A DNA stretch of 64,000 nt from Tuctoria greenei (lineage: Eukaryota; Streptophyta; Magnoliopsida; Poales; Poaceae), in contig JAYESD010000006.1 in the NCBI GenBank assembly GCA_036927565.1, forward strand, positions 105,683,353 through 105,747,352, given 5' to 3'. A model generated the notes under the pieces. It searched no databases, was not told where the DNA came from, and was given only the letters and a program-made list of their open reading frames with translations. Of the stretch, positions 1 through 11,458 are shown piece after piece; within the stretch, counting starts at the first letter, position 1, and each line of letters opens with the position of its first letter. Both the position numbers and the translations under genes were made by a program.

Positions 1-2026
1 TACAATTGATCTCCAGTAAAAGTTTCAAGCTCTTTGGAATTAAAATAATGGGTTGATCAATGTTCCAAATCTCTATGTAGCTATAAATTGAGAAAAATGT
101 AAAATCAATTTCCAGAAATTTACACAAACTTTAAAAAATCAGTTTCTTCCTGTAGGAAGCTCAAAAAATTGTGAAACAAATTTCCCTAGAACTTGTGAGA
201 AGCCCTCTACATAATAAAACATTTGGTAGCCATAATACATCTCCAAAAATTTCAACCAAAATTTAGAGAAAATTATTGCTTATCATTATTGTTAAGAATA
301 ACAAACATCCTTTATCATCTCCTGTTCTTTGCAAGAGTCTTCTCCATAATCTCTAGTATCCACCATAAAAATCCCAAAGTAAATTAAGATAATTATCTTA
401 TTTTATCTTAATATACACACACCACCTTAAGCATATTAATTATTCACAAAATCATTTATACTTACTATATGCATATCGTGTAGTAGCTGAAGTCGAGGAG
501 CAGCCGGTAGCCTTGGAGGTCCAACTGCCAGAAACTAACATAGACTCAAACTCGCATTCAGGCAAGCCCCGGTTTGCATTTAAGTTCCTTACAGTGTTTT
601 TACAGTTTTCATTCACCTTATGTCTTTAAATGATTGTGCATTACGTTTAATGTGTTTGACATCAACTTGCATGACCAATAAATCCTATAGAGTCTTGGGT
701 AGGTCTACGACCCGATAAGTAGACATTGCTATGCTTATCTTCATAGGAATTCGGTAGAAGTCGAGTAGTTGGAATCTACTCGTGATATAGGAATTTTATC
801 ACATGGGAGATTCTAGAATAAGAAAATGGTTTATGAATATGAAATTGAGACCGAGCAGTGGATAGGATGCAGTGAGACGTGGCCTCACATGCGTAGCCCT
901 GCTTGTGTTGATTGAGGACCGTTTCGTGTGCGGTCTTGCTGGACAAGCTTGAATTGTACCGGCGACATACTGGACGAATGGGCTCCGGTAAACTGGTGTA
1001 GCTTGATACTGGTTTGTCGAGGCATCCTGTTCCGTTTTATAGGTGTGGGTTGAGGGCAACAAGGTGTAAATCAGCTGGTGGGCACGTTAGAGTATGCCCC
1101 ACACAGTGACCTCCTGCTCGTGACGGATCGACCGGTTCGACATTAGAGTGTTTAGTGAAAGGTGACCATATACGACTAGTACTGAATTGTTATGTAGGTA
1201 CTGTTGAAAGTACTCGCTGGCATTTCCGAAAGTACGTATGTGTCGTGTTGTTCCGGGTATGTCCTGATTGCAATCACCGTCCCTTGCGGTAATAGAGTAC
1301 CACTTGTTCACTGCGCCGTGACGTAGTAAATACTAAAGAAGTCAGGAGAATATGATATATTGGTTTATAAATTGCTTCGTCAACCTTGTTTGGCTTAAAG
1401 ATAGTACAATTAAAAGTTTATAGTTTCCCCATACTTTACCTGTAATAGCATTATGTGCTTTGTGCACGTCATATCATCGGCAAAGCGTTTCTTGTTTGAT
1501 TGTGGAGTCTATGATGTGTCGTGCCTGAGACATGTCATGTGCTAATTAAAACATGACTATAAGGATCCACTTGTAGGCGAGTCCTTATGCTTTACTTACC
1601 TATGCTTAGTATTCACCCTTGCATATGTCTAGTGAGACGGTTTAGTCTTGCTAAGCCTTATGCTCACGTTTGCAGTTAACAAGTTTTTGCAGATTATACG
1701 ACTGATGACGGGTTTAACGATGAGGCTGCACCCCCTGCAGGGTTTACAGCCGAGTGGGAACCATTCACACCGCTATGAATTTTGTGTTGCTAGTGCAAAG
1801 TATCCAGGGCATGGATGACTTTGCTTTTGCATAGCTAGTGCTGAGAGCGTATTTATGATGTATAGTTCTCTTTTCTTCTGTTAGTACTTTTAAACTTCAA
1901 CTGTGCTTGTGAATAAAGACTTGGTATTGTAAATTTGTTCTCGTTCTATTCTTGTATACTGTTGGGTGTCGCATCGCACGACACCACCCAATGGGATCCT
2001 TGGAGGTCGGGATTCTGGTCCCCACA
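1..2026 (+). repeat. gypsy LTR, 3' portion, plus orientation
   Basis: The block ends in GGTCCCCACA at 2026. It is the reverse complement of the LTR ends that start TGTGGGGACC at 29093 and 48178, with long matching stretches such as the segment around 480-600 against 30540-30660. It is therefore the 3' part of the same long LTR, in plus orientation, truncated by the window edge. The sequence after 2026 is the extra ORF of another gypsy copy, not a primer-binding site. The block is thus either a solo LTR or the 3' LTR of a plus-strand element lying to the left. No coding region is supported inside it. Confidence 0.8.
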
Positions 2027-2030
2027 GATG

Positions 2031-2642
2031 TTAATTGAGAGGAGCAATCATGGCTCTAATTGAGTCATTGGCCCACTCAAAGTGATCTCCTCGAATCATA
2101 GCTTGCTTCGGATCACCCATCAACCCTTCAATGCTAGCATGCTGTGTAAAGCTCACTTCACACGATGCTGCTGCATATAACGCCAAGGTTATTGAGGGCG
2201 TATCTTCGTGAATGCCATAAGATGCACTCATCCGACTTGCCCACTCATCACCAGCTCTACCGTATACTGGAATGAGTGTGAACGGGGTGCCCAACATATT
2301 ACAATAATGAAGCTTGCAAAACCTCGCAATAGCAACACTCGTGGCAAAACACCACGTGTCTTCCAACTGAATCCCTTTCACCTGGATGGAGAAAGGAGCC
2401 CATCCAATATATGGCGGACCAGCGGGCACATCGACATAGATGGTGCATCTTGTGACACCTCCGTCATCGAATTCCTGCCTTAATAGCTCGGTATTTCGCA
2501 ATACCCAAACCGTTGAAGCAGCGCTATCAACAACTCTAGAAAACCTCTTCGAAGAGCACATGTCATGAACACCCATCCGTTCGGTAAGTGTATCGTCAAA
2601 TCCGTCATATGTGGAAAGGATACTTGAATGCCAAATATACAA
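2031..2642 (-). pseudogene. gypsy extra ORF upstream of gag (copy A, 3'-truncated)
   Basis: A 203-residue reading frame whose last residues match the start of the frame at 57595-57798 in gypsy B. There the codon after PLN is CAA, whereas here it is TAA, so the stop looks like a C-to-T mutation just before the LTR insertion at 2026. The central part alternates beta-like stretches (CTIYVDVP, FSIQVKGI) with an alanine-rich helix (ATSVAIARFCKLHY). That pattern resembles the double-stranded-RNA-binding-like proteins encoded upstream of gag in some grass gypsy elements; the resemblance is recalled, not searched. Function is unknown. From memory, rice RIRE3/RIRE8-type elements have such an extra ORF. 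Confidence 0.6.
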
Positions 2643-2800
2643 CTTACATATACAATGTATGTAAATAGTACACAGATGATGAACTTGAACAATGGAAAGG
2701 TTTTAAACTTCCAATAGTTCAAGAAAAATTTAAAGCTGGAATAGTAATCACAGTCTGTTCCAGATGACCTTCCTGTATAAATTCAAAATTTTTGTACAGG

Positions 2801-2805
2801 ACATG
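2801..2805. repeat. target-site duplication of E1 (ACATG, left)
   Basis: ACATG directly precedes the E1 LTR start TGTAAGG at 2806. The same five bases follow the other LTR end at 27277-27281. Five-base duplications are standard for copia integrases. Confidence 0.92.
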
Positions 2806-4210
2806 TGTAAGGAACGAATGCCCAAGAGGGGGGTGAATTGGGCTTTTTTCAAAAAATCTAAGCAATAAAACTTAATCCCTAAAAGCCCAATTCCCTACGC
2901 AAACAATCTATGCATTGAAGTAAATAGCAACTTCGCGGAATATAAAATGCATAAATGTAAGGGAGAGGAAGAGGATGCAAACTCCCGAGGAGACACAAGG
3001 ATTTATCCCGTGGTTCGGCAAGATCGTCAAGATCTTCCTACATCCACGTTGTGGCACCCACCAAAGGGTATAGCCACACCCAAGTCACCGAGACAAGGGA
3101 TCTCCACTATTCTTCTCCGTTTGCCAACCTCGGCAAGGTGGAGCTCAAGCCTTGTACAACTTCGACCCTCTGGTCTTACACAAACGCCTTGGCAAGCTCC
3201 GGAAGTCTCTCACAGTTACAAACACCAAGGGGCACTCCCTTGAGGCTCTCACTATCCTAGAGATTCCACTCACCCAGAATGGAGGCACACAAGCTCTCTC
3301 TCTACCTAGCTCTAGCCTATCTCTTGGTGTGTATGTGGTCGAAATGATGTAGAAGTGATGGATCTTGGTCTTGAACGCTTGTGGATGTGTTGAGAATGTC
3401 TGGTGATCAAGACTTCTCGAAATGACAGGTTTAGGGGGTATTTATAGCCAGCCTCCACGAAATAGCCGTTGGAAAAGTAGGCTGACAGAACTTTTCTGCG
3501 AACATCGGATGATCCGATGTCTCCCCTTTAGTTATCATCGGTCAAGTTTACTTTAGCTGACGTCATTGTGTCAGATATGACCGTTGTTAGACCGATGTTG
3601 CACTAGTCTTCTCATCGGATGATCCGGTGTCTCTTCCTCCAGAATTGACTCAAACTTAATGCTTACTTGAGTGATTGACCGATGTGTATATTTCTGTACA
3701 TCGGATGATCCGGTGCTACACTTGGTCCAAGGATATTACAAACTGTACTGATGGACCGATGTAGCCTAGCCCTTAACATCGGATGATCCGATGAGTGCTT
3801 TGTTCTGAGGTCTTCTTCTTCTACTGAACCAATTCGACCTATGTGTTGTTCTCTGGAAACATCTGTTGATCCGGTGAGTTGACTTTGTTTGCTTCGAGTT
3901 GTTTCTAAGTGATTCTTTTGTGTCTTGCTCAAGTGACCTCTTAGACTTTGTTGGAAATATATTTCTGATGATTGTCAAACATTAAGTGTCATTAATTGTG
4001 GTTGAATGACTTTGTCATAAGAGCTTTCACTTCTTGTCTTCATATCATTGATTTGATCTCATAAAGTTATTGTATATGGGTCTCCAATGACATATAGATT
4101 TCATTTGATTGAGTGATTATGGGGACCTTGCATTCACAAATTCATTAGTAAAATCCAATGGTTGTCATTAATCACCGAAACCGTACCTCATGGGGGCCTA
4201 GATGCTTTCA
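2806..4210 (-). repeat. E1 3' LTR
   Basis: A 1,405-bp LTR bounded TGTAAGG at 2806 and CTTTCA at 4210 (TG...CA). It pairs with 25869-27276. A cluster of imperfect palindromes of the form CATCGGATGATCCGATG lies at about 3507-3875. In transcription direction this is upstream of the TATA box TATAAATA (minus strand of 3439-3446). Palindrome clusters upstream of the TATA box are a known feature of Sirevirus LTRs. Confidence 0.93.
3439..3446 (-). promoter_or_regulatory. TATA box of E1 3' LTR
   Basis: TATAAATA followed by CCCCC on the minus strand, just downstream of the palindrome cluster. It is conserved at the same place in the other LTRs of this family (26506-26513, and in plus orientation 13852-13859 and 24703-24710). 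Confidence 0.75.
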
Positions 4211-4225
4211 ATCTCCCCTTTTTTG
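4211..4225 (-). other. E1 polypurine tract
   Basis: On the minus strand CACCAAAAAAGGGGAGAT runs straight into the LTR start TGAAAGC. This is the expected primer site for plus-strand DNA synthesis. Confidence 0.85.
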
Positions 4226-4374
4226 GTGATTGATGACAACACAACAATTAAAGCACAATAGTAATGAATTTGATAGTACGAAACTTAAGAGGATATGTAA
4301 TGAATACAATATTATCACACATTTAAATTTGAAGGCTCAAAATCAATCAATAACTCGAAAGTGGGAATAAGTGA

Positions 4375-4577
4375 CAAGTTCATTAATGCTCAATAAGTAG
4401 CAAATGAGTAGCAAACACACCAAATTACAAAAGATAACTCATATAGATAAACCCCCCCTAAAGATAAACTCCTAACAAGTTCATTAATGCTCAATAAGTA
4501 GCAAATGAGTAGCAAACACACCAAATTACAAAAGATAACTCATATAGATAAACTCCCCCTAAAGCTAGGACGCTCCC
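4375..4577. repeat. 101-bp tandem duplication between extra ORF and 3' LTR of E1
   Basis: The stretch beginning CAAGTTCATTAATGCTCAAT at 4375 is repeated from 4476 almost unchanged, giving two copies with a 101-bp period. It lies in the untranslated region between the extra ORF stop and the polypurine tract. I see nothing coding in it. Confidence 0.85.
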
Positions 4578-4662
4578 CTTGAGGCTATGCTATCCTCCCC
4601 CCGACTCTTCTCTAACTCTTCTCCCCCTTTGGCATCAAGACACCAAAAAGGGATCCGAGTGC

Positions 4663-6821
4663 CTAAGGACCCTGAGTACTAGGCGCGATGACGAACTGAT
4701 CACCGTCAGGAGTACTGTCATCGGAGCTGCTGCCTGCAGAGGTAGAAGGAGCTGTCGTAGCCATAGGAGCCGTCGTCGGTGCCTGCTGAGTAGTAGCTGC
4801 TGGAAAGGGGGCACTGACGACAGATGCCGGCGTCTACTGGAACAGCGTCGTAGCCGGTACTGGAGAGTGAATCGGTGCGCCGGGAGCCAGCAGTGGAGAC
4901 ATGCTGATCGAAGGGATCGGTGTGGTCGGCACCGAAGCGGCAGCTGGAGAAAGGACAGGTGGAGGTGGAGCAACAACTGGCAGCTACAACGGGAGGGCAA
5001 TCCCGGTCTGAGTGTAGAGGTTGGTGATCAACCCCAGAATGCCCATCATCGCCTGCTGCGTCTGCTGCTGCTGGTCGAGGGAGCGCTGGTGCATCTGGTC
5101 GATCAGCCCAGTCAGCCGGCCAGTGTCCTCTCGCATCTCACGGGCGATCTGGCGCTGCATCTCCTGCTGCTGCTGCTGGAGCTCCAGAAGGCGTGTGGCC
5201 TGCTCCGCTCGGGCCTGCTAAGCTGCAAGCCGATCCAAGCGCTGCTGCTCAACCATCTGCTGTAGGAGGGATGTGAGCTCGGACGGCTGAGAAACCTGTG
5301 CCTCTGAGACGGGAGGTGGAGTAGGGGGTGGCACTGTAGAGCCTCCAGCCTCCGCGTCGTGCTGCCTGGGTGAGGGAGTATGTGGGAAGTACTCCTCAAC
5401 ACTGTCATCTGTGTCGCTCTCGGACCATATATGTTGCAGGTCCTCACCCTGTGCCTCTGCCTCAGCCAGCCTCTCATCCTCCTTCTCCAGATCAGACCAG
5501 TCCTCCTCAGACAGATGAGCATGAACCTGACACTCGATTGGACGGCCAAGGCGACGGTCTCCAGGAGATGGGGCACGGTAGTGACTGAACCGTGTCACAC
5601 TCTCGTCAGTGTAGCTGTCACGCACCGCAGACCCCTCATGAACCATCATGGAGAGAAGGTAGCTGATCCAGTGTCCGAACACAAGCTGCCTCATCATGCC
5701 CACTCTGTCAGTGATCACATCCTCCATCTCTCATATGAGGACGTCCACAATATCAAACTCCATCCCGTTCGTGATGTAGAACAGGAGGGTCTACTGCAGG
5801 CTGGTGAACCCCTCTAAGTAACTGGACCTCGGCAAGAGAGTGTGGCGCAAGGCAAGGTGCACTGTGCGCGCGGCTGGAGTCAACAGTGCCGGTACCCTCG
5901 GCTGGTCTGGAGAGAAGGTCGGTCAAAACAAGGAGCGAATCTCCTCCAGTGGTGGTGCCACTCCTCCAATGAGCAGCCTCCTCAGTGGGTCTTCCTGACC
6001 ATACACCCTCTCATGCACGCAAGTGTCATGCAAGTCCACTCCCAGCAGTTGTGCAAGCGCTGTCTCGTCAGGTGATGGTGCTATCCCATCAACATGAATT
6101 CAATCGACCTGCGGCCCTCAGAGACGTAGAGGGTAGCGTAGAACACGCGGACCCAATCTTCCACATATGCACTCCTCTCATAGGACATCAGCTAGACCAG
6201 CCCTCTGTACCTCTCAAAGTAGGACCGTATCCCCGTCTCTGCAGCCAGGGCGAGCTGATCCCAATCCAGAAAGTTGTGCTGGAATAACTTGTGGTCTCGG
6301 CGTCTATAGATCTCATAGAGTGATGCCTATGTAACAGTCCAGAAACGACTGTCCACAAGAGCCTCTCTGGGCTGCGGGTACCACTCCTCAAGCAAGATAC
6401 TCCATCTAAGTCTTCGGAGCTGCTTGGCCTTCATCTTCCGGTAATCAGTCAAACGGACACCTTCACCGACACGGGCGGTGGTGTCCATCTCGTGGATGGC
6501 TCTTTGGGCCTCCCTGTCCTCACTACGATCGGCAGCCGTCAGTCTCGGACGTGGTGCTGCCGCGGGATGCCACCCACGGGTCCTGGCGGAGCGCCGGCGA
6601 ACAAGAGGCACTTCCAGCTCTTTTTCGGCCTCGGAGTCATCGATCATGGGAGGCTGCCTCGGACGAGTCTCGCGGATCCTCAGTGATCCTCCTCGGCCTC
6701 GCTCTCGCTCCTTGGCGGTGCGAGCGGCCATCAACACCTTCTTCTCCTCCTTCGAGAGCTTCTGCTTCTTCGCGGCTGGCTCCGCAATGGCCTTGCCCTT
6801 GTTCTTCCTGTCGCGAGCCAT
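4663..6821 (-). pseudogene. Sirevirus extra ORF (env-like position) of E1
   Basis: A degenerate copy of the accessory gene downstream of pol, homologous over its whole length to 21405-23576 in E2. The start is MARDRKNKGK at 6821. The parts in order are a lysine-rich N-terminus, a core of about 330 residues, an acidic stretch, a Gln-rich coiled coil (QQQQEMQRQ), a Pro/Ala/Thr-rich tail and the terminal motif DGDQFVIAPS. The frame is intact from 6821 to about 6327. It is then broken by frame changes between about 6330 and 5730, and by stops near 5218, 4988 and 4833. The core resembles the 'putative plant transposon protein' domain of plant repeats (recalled resemblance). No convincing signal peptide is seen, so 'env-like' describes position only. 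Expression would need its own promoter or read-through. Confidence 0.75.
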
Positions 6822-7244
6822 TGCGATCGGGCGATGCACGAGAATGAAGTATGATCGCGGCCAGCAACCCTAGTGATGAAGAGATGGCGACAGTGGAAGC
6901 ACCACAACGACGATGTACTTGGGGCGACGGTGGTGCACGGGAGAAGGCGGCGCTTCGGTGCTGTAGTGGTGAGGTAGAGCGGCGGCGACGCTGGGGTGGA
7001 GCAGCGGCGGTGACTGCGGCAGAGGCGAGTGGCGGCGGCGACGACTGCGGTGGTGGAAGTGAGTGGCGGCGACAGTTGCTCCGGACGGTGGCGGTTGCTC
7101 CGGACGGCGGCGGTGTGGTGCAGCGACGGTCGGGCGGCGGCGGCGACCGGAGGGCGGCGGCGGCGCAGGGCGAGCGAGACAGCAGCGGTGGAAGGTGAGG
7201 CGCGGGCGACGGGATCGAGAGAGAGAAGAATAGGAGGCGAAGCG
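6822..7244 (-). other. GC-rich leader of the E1 extra ORF
   Basis: A CCG-repeat-rich stretch of about 420 bp between a TATA-like box and the extra ORF start. It has overlapping low-complexity frames in several phases (Pro, Arg, Ser or Gly rich), none with a conserved start compared with E2. It reads as a 5' untranslated leader like that of a plant gene. It has an AACCCTAG motif at 6868-6875. Confidence 0.55.
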
Positions 7245-7640
7245 CCGTTTAAATAGTGGGTACCAAACCCTAGCCGAAACATTAACATCGGATGGACCGA
7301 CGTTGAACGTTAGAAGCATCGGTCGAATGGCACAGTAAGGGTATTCAAAAAGGTGCCGTTGACATCGGATGGACCGACGTGCAAAGAGAAAGCATCGGTC
7401 GAATGTTACAGTAAGGGTATTCAAAAAGGTAATGTTGACATCGGATGGTCCGATGTGGAAGGGAATATCATCGGTGGAATTCATCACAGTTCCAGAATTG
7501 TGCACATTGGATGGACCGATGTTTTTCAGAATGAACTCTTCGGATGATTTGAGATACTAACTGAACTGACCCTTGACTTTTGAACACAACTAATCCGATG
7601 ATGGTCTGACCTAAGCATCGGATAATCCGATGACTACAAA
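7245..7640 (-). promoter_or_regulatory. Internal palindrome array and putative promoter of E1 extra ORF
   Basis: Repeats of the LTR-type motif (ACATCGGATGGACCGACGT, CATCGGATGGTCCGATG, CATCGGATAATCCGATG) occur between about 7284 and 7635. Part of the array has a 76-78-bp period (copies at 7285, 7362 and 7438). In transcription direction it is followed by the telobox AAACCCTAG (plus strand 7265-7273) and TATTTAAA (minus strand of 7248-7255). The order palindromes, TATA box, leader matches that of the LTR. The promoter role is inferred. Confidence 0.6.
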
Positions 7641-8218
7641 ACAGCAACATCCCATATATGTCCTTTGACCAAACAAACAATCAATGAGAAACACATATCT
7701 TAGGACTTTTTGGGCAACCCCTTACCCCTCAAAAATACTAATATGCCAATAACTTGGCTAGGCCTTAAAGCAAATGGAACACCGAGAAAAATAGGAGGAA
7801 ATCATACAAATAAAATGTAAGGCCCATGCTTTGTGAGCTAGAGTATGAAGACTTCTATCTCTTTAGAGCATGTTCCTCTAGGCATTAACGCACCTAACAT
7901 TTTGTTCTTTCCACCACATATGAGTTGAGATATTGCATTTCAAACAAGTCTCTTTCTCATTAGGTGGGTTCCCCTTTGTGACAATCTACCGTATGCAATG
8001 CCAAACATTTTATAATGCAAGAAATCACATGTCTATATGGCAGGCATCATGCAAGGCATAAAATAAATCTATCTTGCCAAATTCGAACCTTTCAAAGGCT
8101 TCTTCAGGGAGAGCCACTCTCCAAGCCTTGGGAAAAACCAAAAGAACCTCCATCCCAAGCTAACCCTTGCTCACCCCTATCCTTTGAGAGTTAGGCAAGA
8201 CCTATATGAGATGCATTC
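7641..8218 (-). other. Conserved non-coding spacer after pol (E1)
   Basis: No reading frame is supported. The stretch is recognisably the reverse complement of 19944-20505 in E2, so it belongs to the element's backbone between pol and the palindrome array. Confidence 0.6.
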
Positions 8219-11200
8219 TTACATGACGTTCGTTGCATCTAGAACATGTAACTCACTTCTTAGCCTAGAAAAAGTTTTCTCATCTAGTGGTTTGGTGAAG
8301 ATATCCGCCAATTGTTCTTCGGACCTAACACCTCGCAATGAGATGTCTCCCTTAGCTTCATGGTCCCTCAAGAAATGATGGCGAATATCAATGTGCTTAG
8401 TGCGGGAGTGTTGAACAGGGTTTTTAGCTATCTTAACCGCACTTTCATTGTCACAAAGGAGGAGCACAAAACCAAGTTTAATACCAAAGTCCAAAAGGGT
8501 TTGCTTCATATAGAGAATTTGGGCACAACATGCACCGGCCGCAATATATTCTGCTTCCGCTGTGGACAAGGCGACAGAATTTTGCTTCTTGCTTGACCAA
8601 GATACTAGGGAACACCCAAGCAAGTGGCACCCACCGATCCACGCGGCACCCGGCTAAGTCCGAATCCGAGTATCCCAAGAGGTAGAATTTTGCACTTTTA
8701 GGGTACCACAAGCCCATACTAGGGGTATGGTTAAGATACCTAAGTATCCTAAAGACCGCCTTCCTATGCGATTCTTTAGGTGCCGCTTGAAAGCGAGCAC
8801 ACAAGCATACACTAAACATAATATCGGGCCTAGATGCGGTAAGATAAAGCAATGATCCAATCATAGAACGGTAGTTAGATTGGTCAATTGTTTTACCGTC
8901 CTTATCCGCGTCGAGATGACAATTTGTTGCCATTGGAGTGCTTCTTGAGCTACAATCTCCCATCTCAAATTTCTTCAAGAGGTCCTTGGTGTACTTCTCT
9001 TGATAGACGAAGGTCCCCTCTTGAAGTTGCTTGATTTGAAATCCAAGGAAGAAGTTGAGCTCTCCAATCATTGACATCTCGAATTATGTAGATATCATTT
9101 TGCCAAACTCATGGCTAAGAGCTTCGTTAGTTGAACCAAAAATAATATCATCAACATAAATTTGACAAATGAAGAAATCTCCGTTGATGTCTTTGGTGAA
9201 GAGTGTGGTGTCCACCCTCCCGATCTTGAATCCTTGCATGATCAAGAAATCCCTTAGTCGTTCATACCACGCCCTAGGTGCTTGCCTGAGCCCGTAGAGC
9301 GCCTTGTGCAACCTATACACATGATTAGGATTCCTCGGATCTTCAAACTCGAGAGGTTGTTCAACATAAACAAGCTCATTAATGTAAGCATTAAGAAAGG
9401 CACTTTTCACATCCATTTGATAAAGTCTAATACTACGATGTGATGCAAAGGCAAGAAGTATACGGATGGCTTCTAGCCAGGCGACCGGGGCAAATGTCTC
9501 CCCAAAGTCTAGTCCTTCAACTTGCGAGAACCCCTTGGCCACAAGTATTGCCTTGTTGCGGACCACAACGCCATTCGGGTCTTGTTTGTTGCGGTACACC
9601 CACTTTGTTCCGATGACATTCTTGTCCTTGGGTCGCTCCTCCAACACCCAAACTTCATTGCGGATGAAGTTGTTGAGTTCTTCTTGCATGTACATCACCC
9701 AATTTGGGTCTTGGAGTGCTTCCTAAAAATGAGTGAGTTCTACACATGAAACAAACGAGTAGTGCTCACAAAATGAAGAAAAATGGCGAGAACGTGTACT
9801 TACACCCCTTGACGGACTTCTGATGATTTGGTCCATCGGATGCGCCTTGGAGATGCGTCCATGCCTCATAAGTGGTTGCGAAGCACTTGGCGATGGTGAT
9901 GCATGTTGCTCCTCTTGTGGTTGGACTTGATCATGGACTTATTCTTCTTCTTGACGTTGTTGTGCTTGTGAGTCTTGAGTCGGCAATGGATCATCCTTCT
10001 CTTCTTCGTCAACTTGAGGCGCCATTGAAGTGTTGATGTTGGAACTTGAATCTCCCCCTTGATCATGGCTCTCCTCAACTTCAGGCTTGATGTCTCCAAT
10101 GGACATGTTCTTCATGGCTTCTCGTAAAGGCTCATCATCTATTTCATCATGACCAAAACTTTCCTCTTGGGAGCCATTAGATTCATCAAACTCAACATCA
10201 CAACTTTCCTCAACTAAACTAGAGGTTTGGTTGAATACTCGATATGCTTTTGAGTTTGATGCATAACCAAGAAATATACCAACATCACATCTTCTTTCAA
10301 ACTTACCGAGCCTTTTCTTGCGGTAGATGTAGCACTTGCATCCAAAGACTCGAAAGTAGGAGATGTTGGGATTTCTCGCAATGAGAAGCTCGTACGGGGT
10401 CTTTTGATGTAGTCGATGGAGATAGACCCTATTTGCGGCATGGCACGCCGTGTTGATTGCTTCGGCCCAAAACTTCTCCGACGTGCCGTAGTCATCAAGC
10501 ATTGCTCGTGCAAGAGTGATGAGAGTCTTGTTCTTCCTCTCAACGACACCATTTTGTTGAGGGGTGTATGTGGCCGAAAACTCATGCTTCACGCCTTCAC
10601 GGTCACACCACTCCCCAATGTTGTAGTTCTTGAATTCGGTGCCGTTGTCACTCTGGACCTTGATGATGGGAAGTTGGAATTCCCTTTGAGCGCGGTTGGC
10701 GAAGGTCTTGAATACTTCCAGAGTTTCACTCTTGTCACCTAGAAATAAAGTCCAAGCATAGCGAGAGTAGTCATCAACTATAACGAGACAATAGAGGTTA
10801 CTGCCAAGGCTTTGATATGTGGACGGTCCGAAGAGGTCCATGTGGAGTAGCTCAAGTGGCTTGGAGGTTGACACCATTGTCTTCATTGGATGGTGTGAAG
10901 CAACTTGCTTCCCGGCTTGACAAGCGCTACAAAGCTTGTTCTTATCAAATGTAACATCCTTCACGCCGATCACCATCCCAAGCTTGAATGACTTCTTGAG
11001 CTTGCTCATCCCAATGTGCGCTATGCGTCGGTGCCATAGAGAACCCAAGCTTGTCTTAGTGAAGAGACAAGTGGTCAAGCTAGCATTCTTGTTGGAGAAG
11101 TCTACTAGGTAGAGATGTCCATGCCGAAATCCTTTGAAGACTATGTCTTGGCTTGTTTCACTACTCACAACAACATCATTTTTGCTAAATGTGCATGTTA

Positions 11201-11444
11201 GTCCAAGATCACATAGTTGTGCAATGGAAAGTGACTTAACGTACAAAACATTAGAAATAGATAAGTCATTTGAAATAGCAATTTTACCTAACCCAATTAC
11301 CTTTCCCTTAGAGTTATCACCAAAGGTGACTTGTTCATGATTGCCGGGGTTTTCTATGGTGGTGAACATACCATCATTGCCGGTCATATGTTGGGTGCAC
11401 CCGCTATCGAGTACCCAATGCTTTCCTCCGGCTTTGTAGTTCAC
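8219..11444 (-). pseudogene. copia pol of E1 (PR-INT-RT-RNase H)
   Basis: The order is protease with intact DSGC active site at about residue 12, GAG-pre-integrase HHCC zinc motif (HRRIAH...CSACQ), integrase core with D, D (SDNGTEF) and E (VVERKN), reverse transcriptase with YVDD, and RNase H (LSTAEAEY, HSRTKHIDI). It starts at a GTG-type codon straight after TAG, in a different frame from gag. Damage includes an in-frame TAA at 9939-9941 between integrase and RT, TAA at 9084-9086 after the YVDD region where E2 reads SREFEMS, and a deletion of about 14 bp near 8640 that removes the RKSTSG segment of RNase H and shifts frame. All enzymatic parts are recognisable but cannot be made as one protein. 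Confidence 0.9.
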
Positions 11445-11458
11445 CTACACACATGAAT

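Noticed and set aside
6731..7505. Long Pro/Arg/Ser-rich frames on the minus strand (for example 6870-7505)
   Set aside because: They are low-complexity translations of a GC-rich leader in several phases at once, with no conservation in E2.
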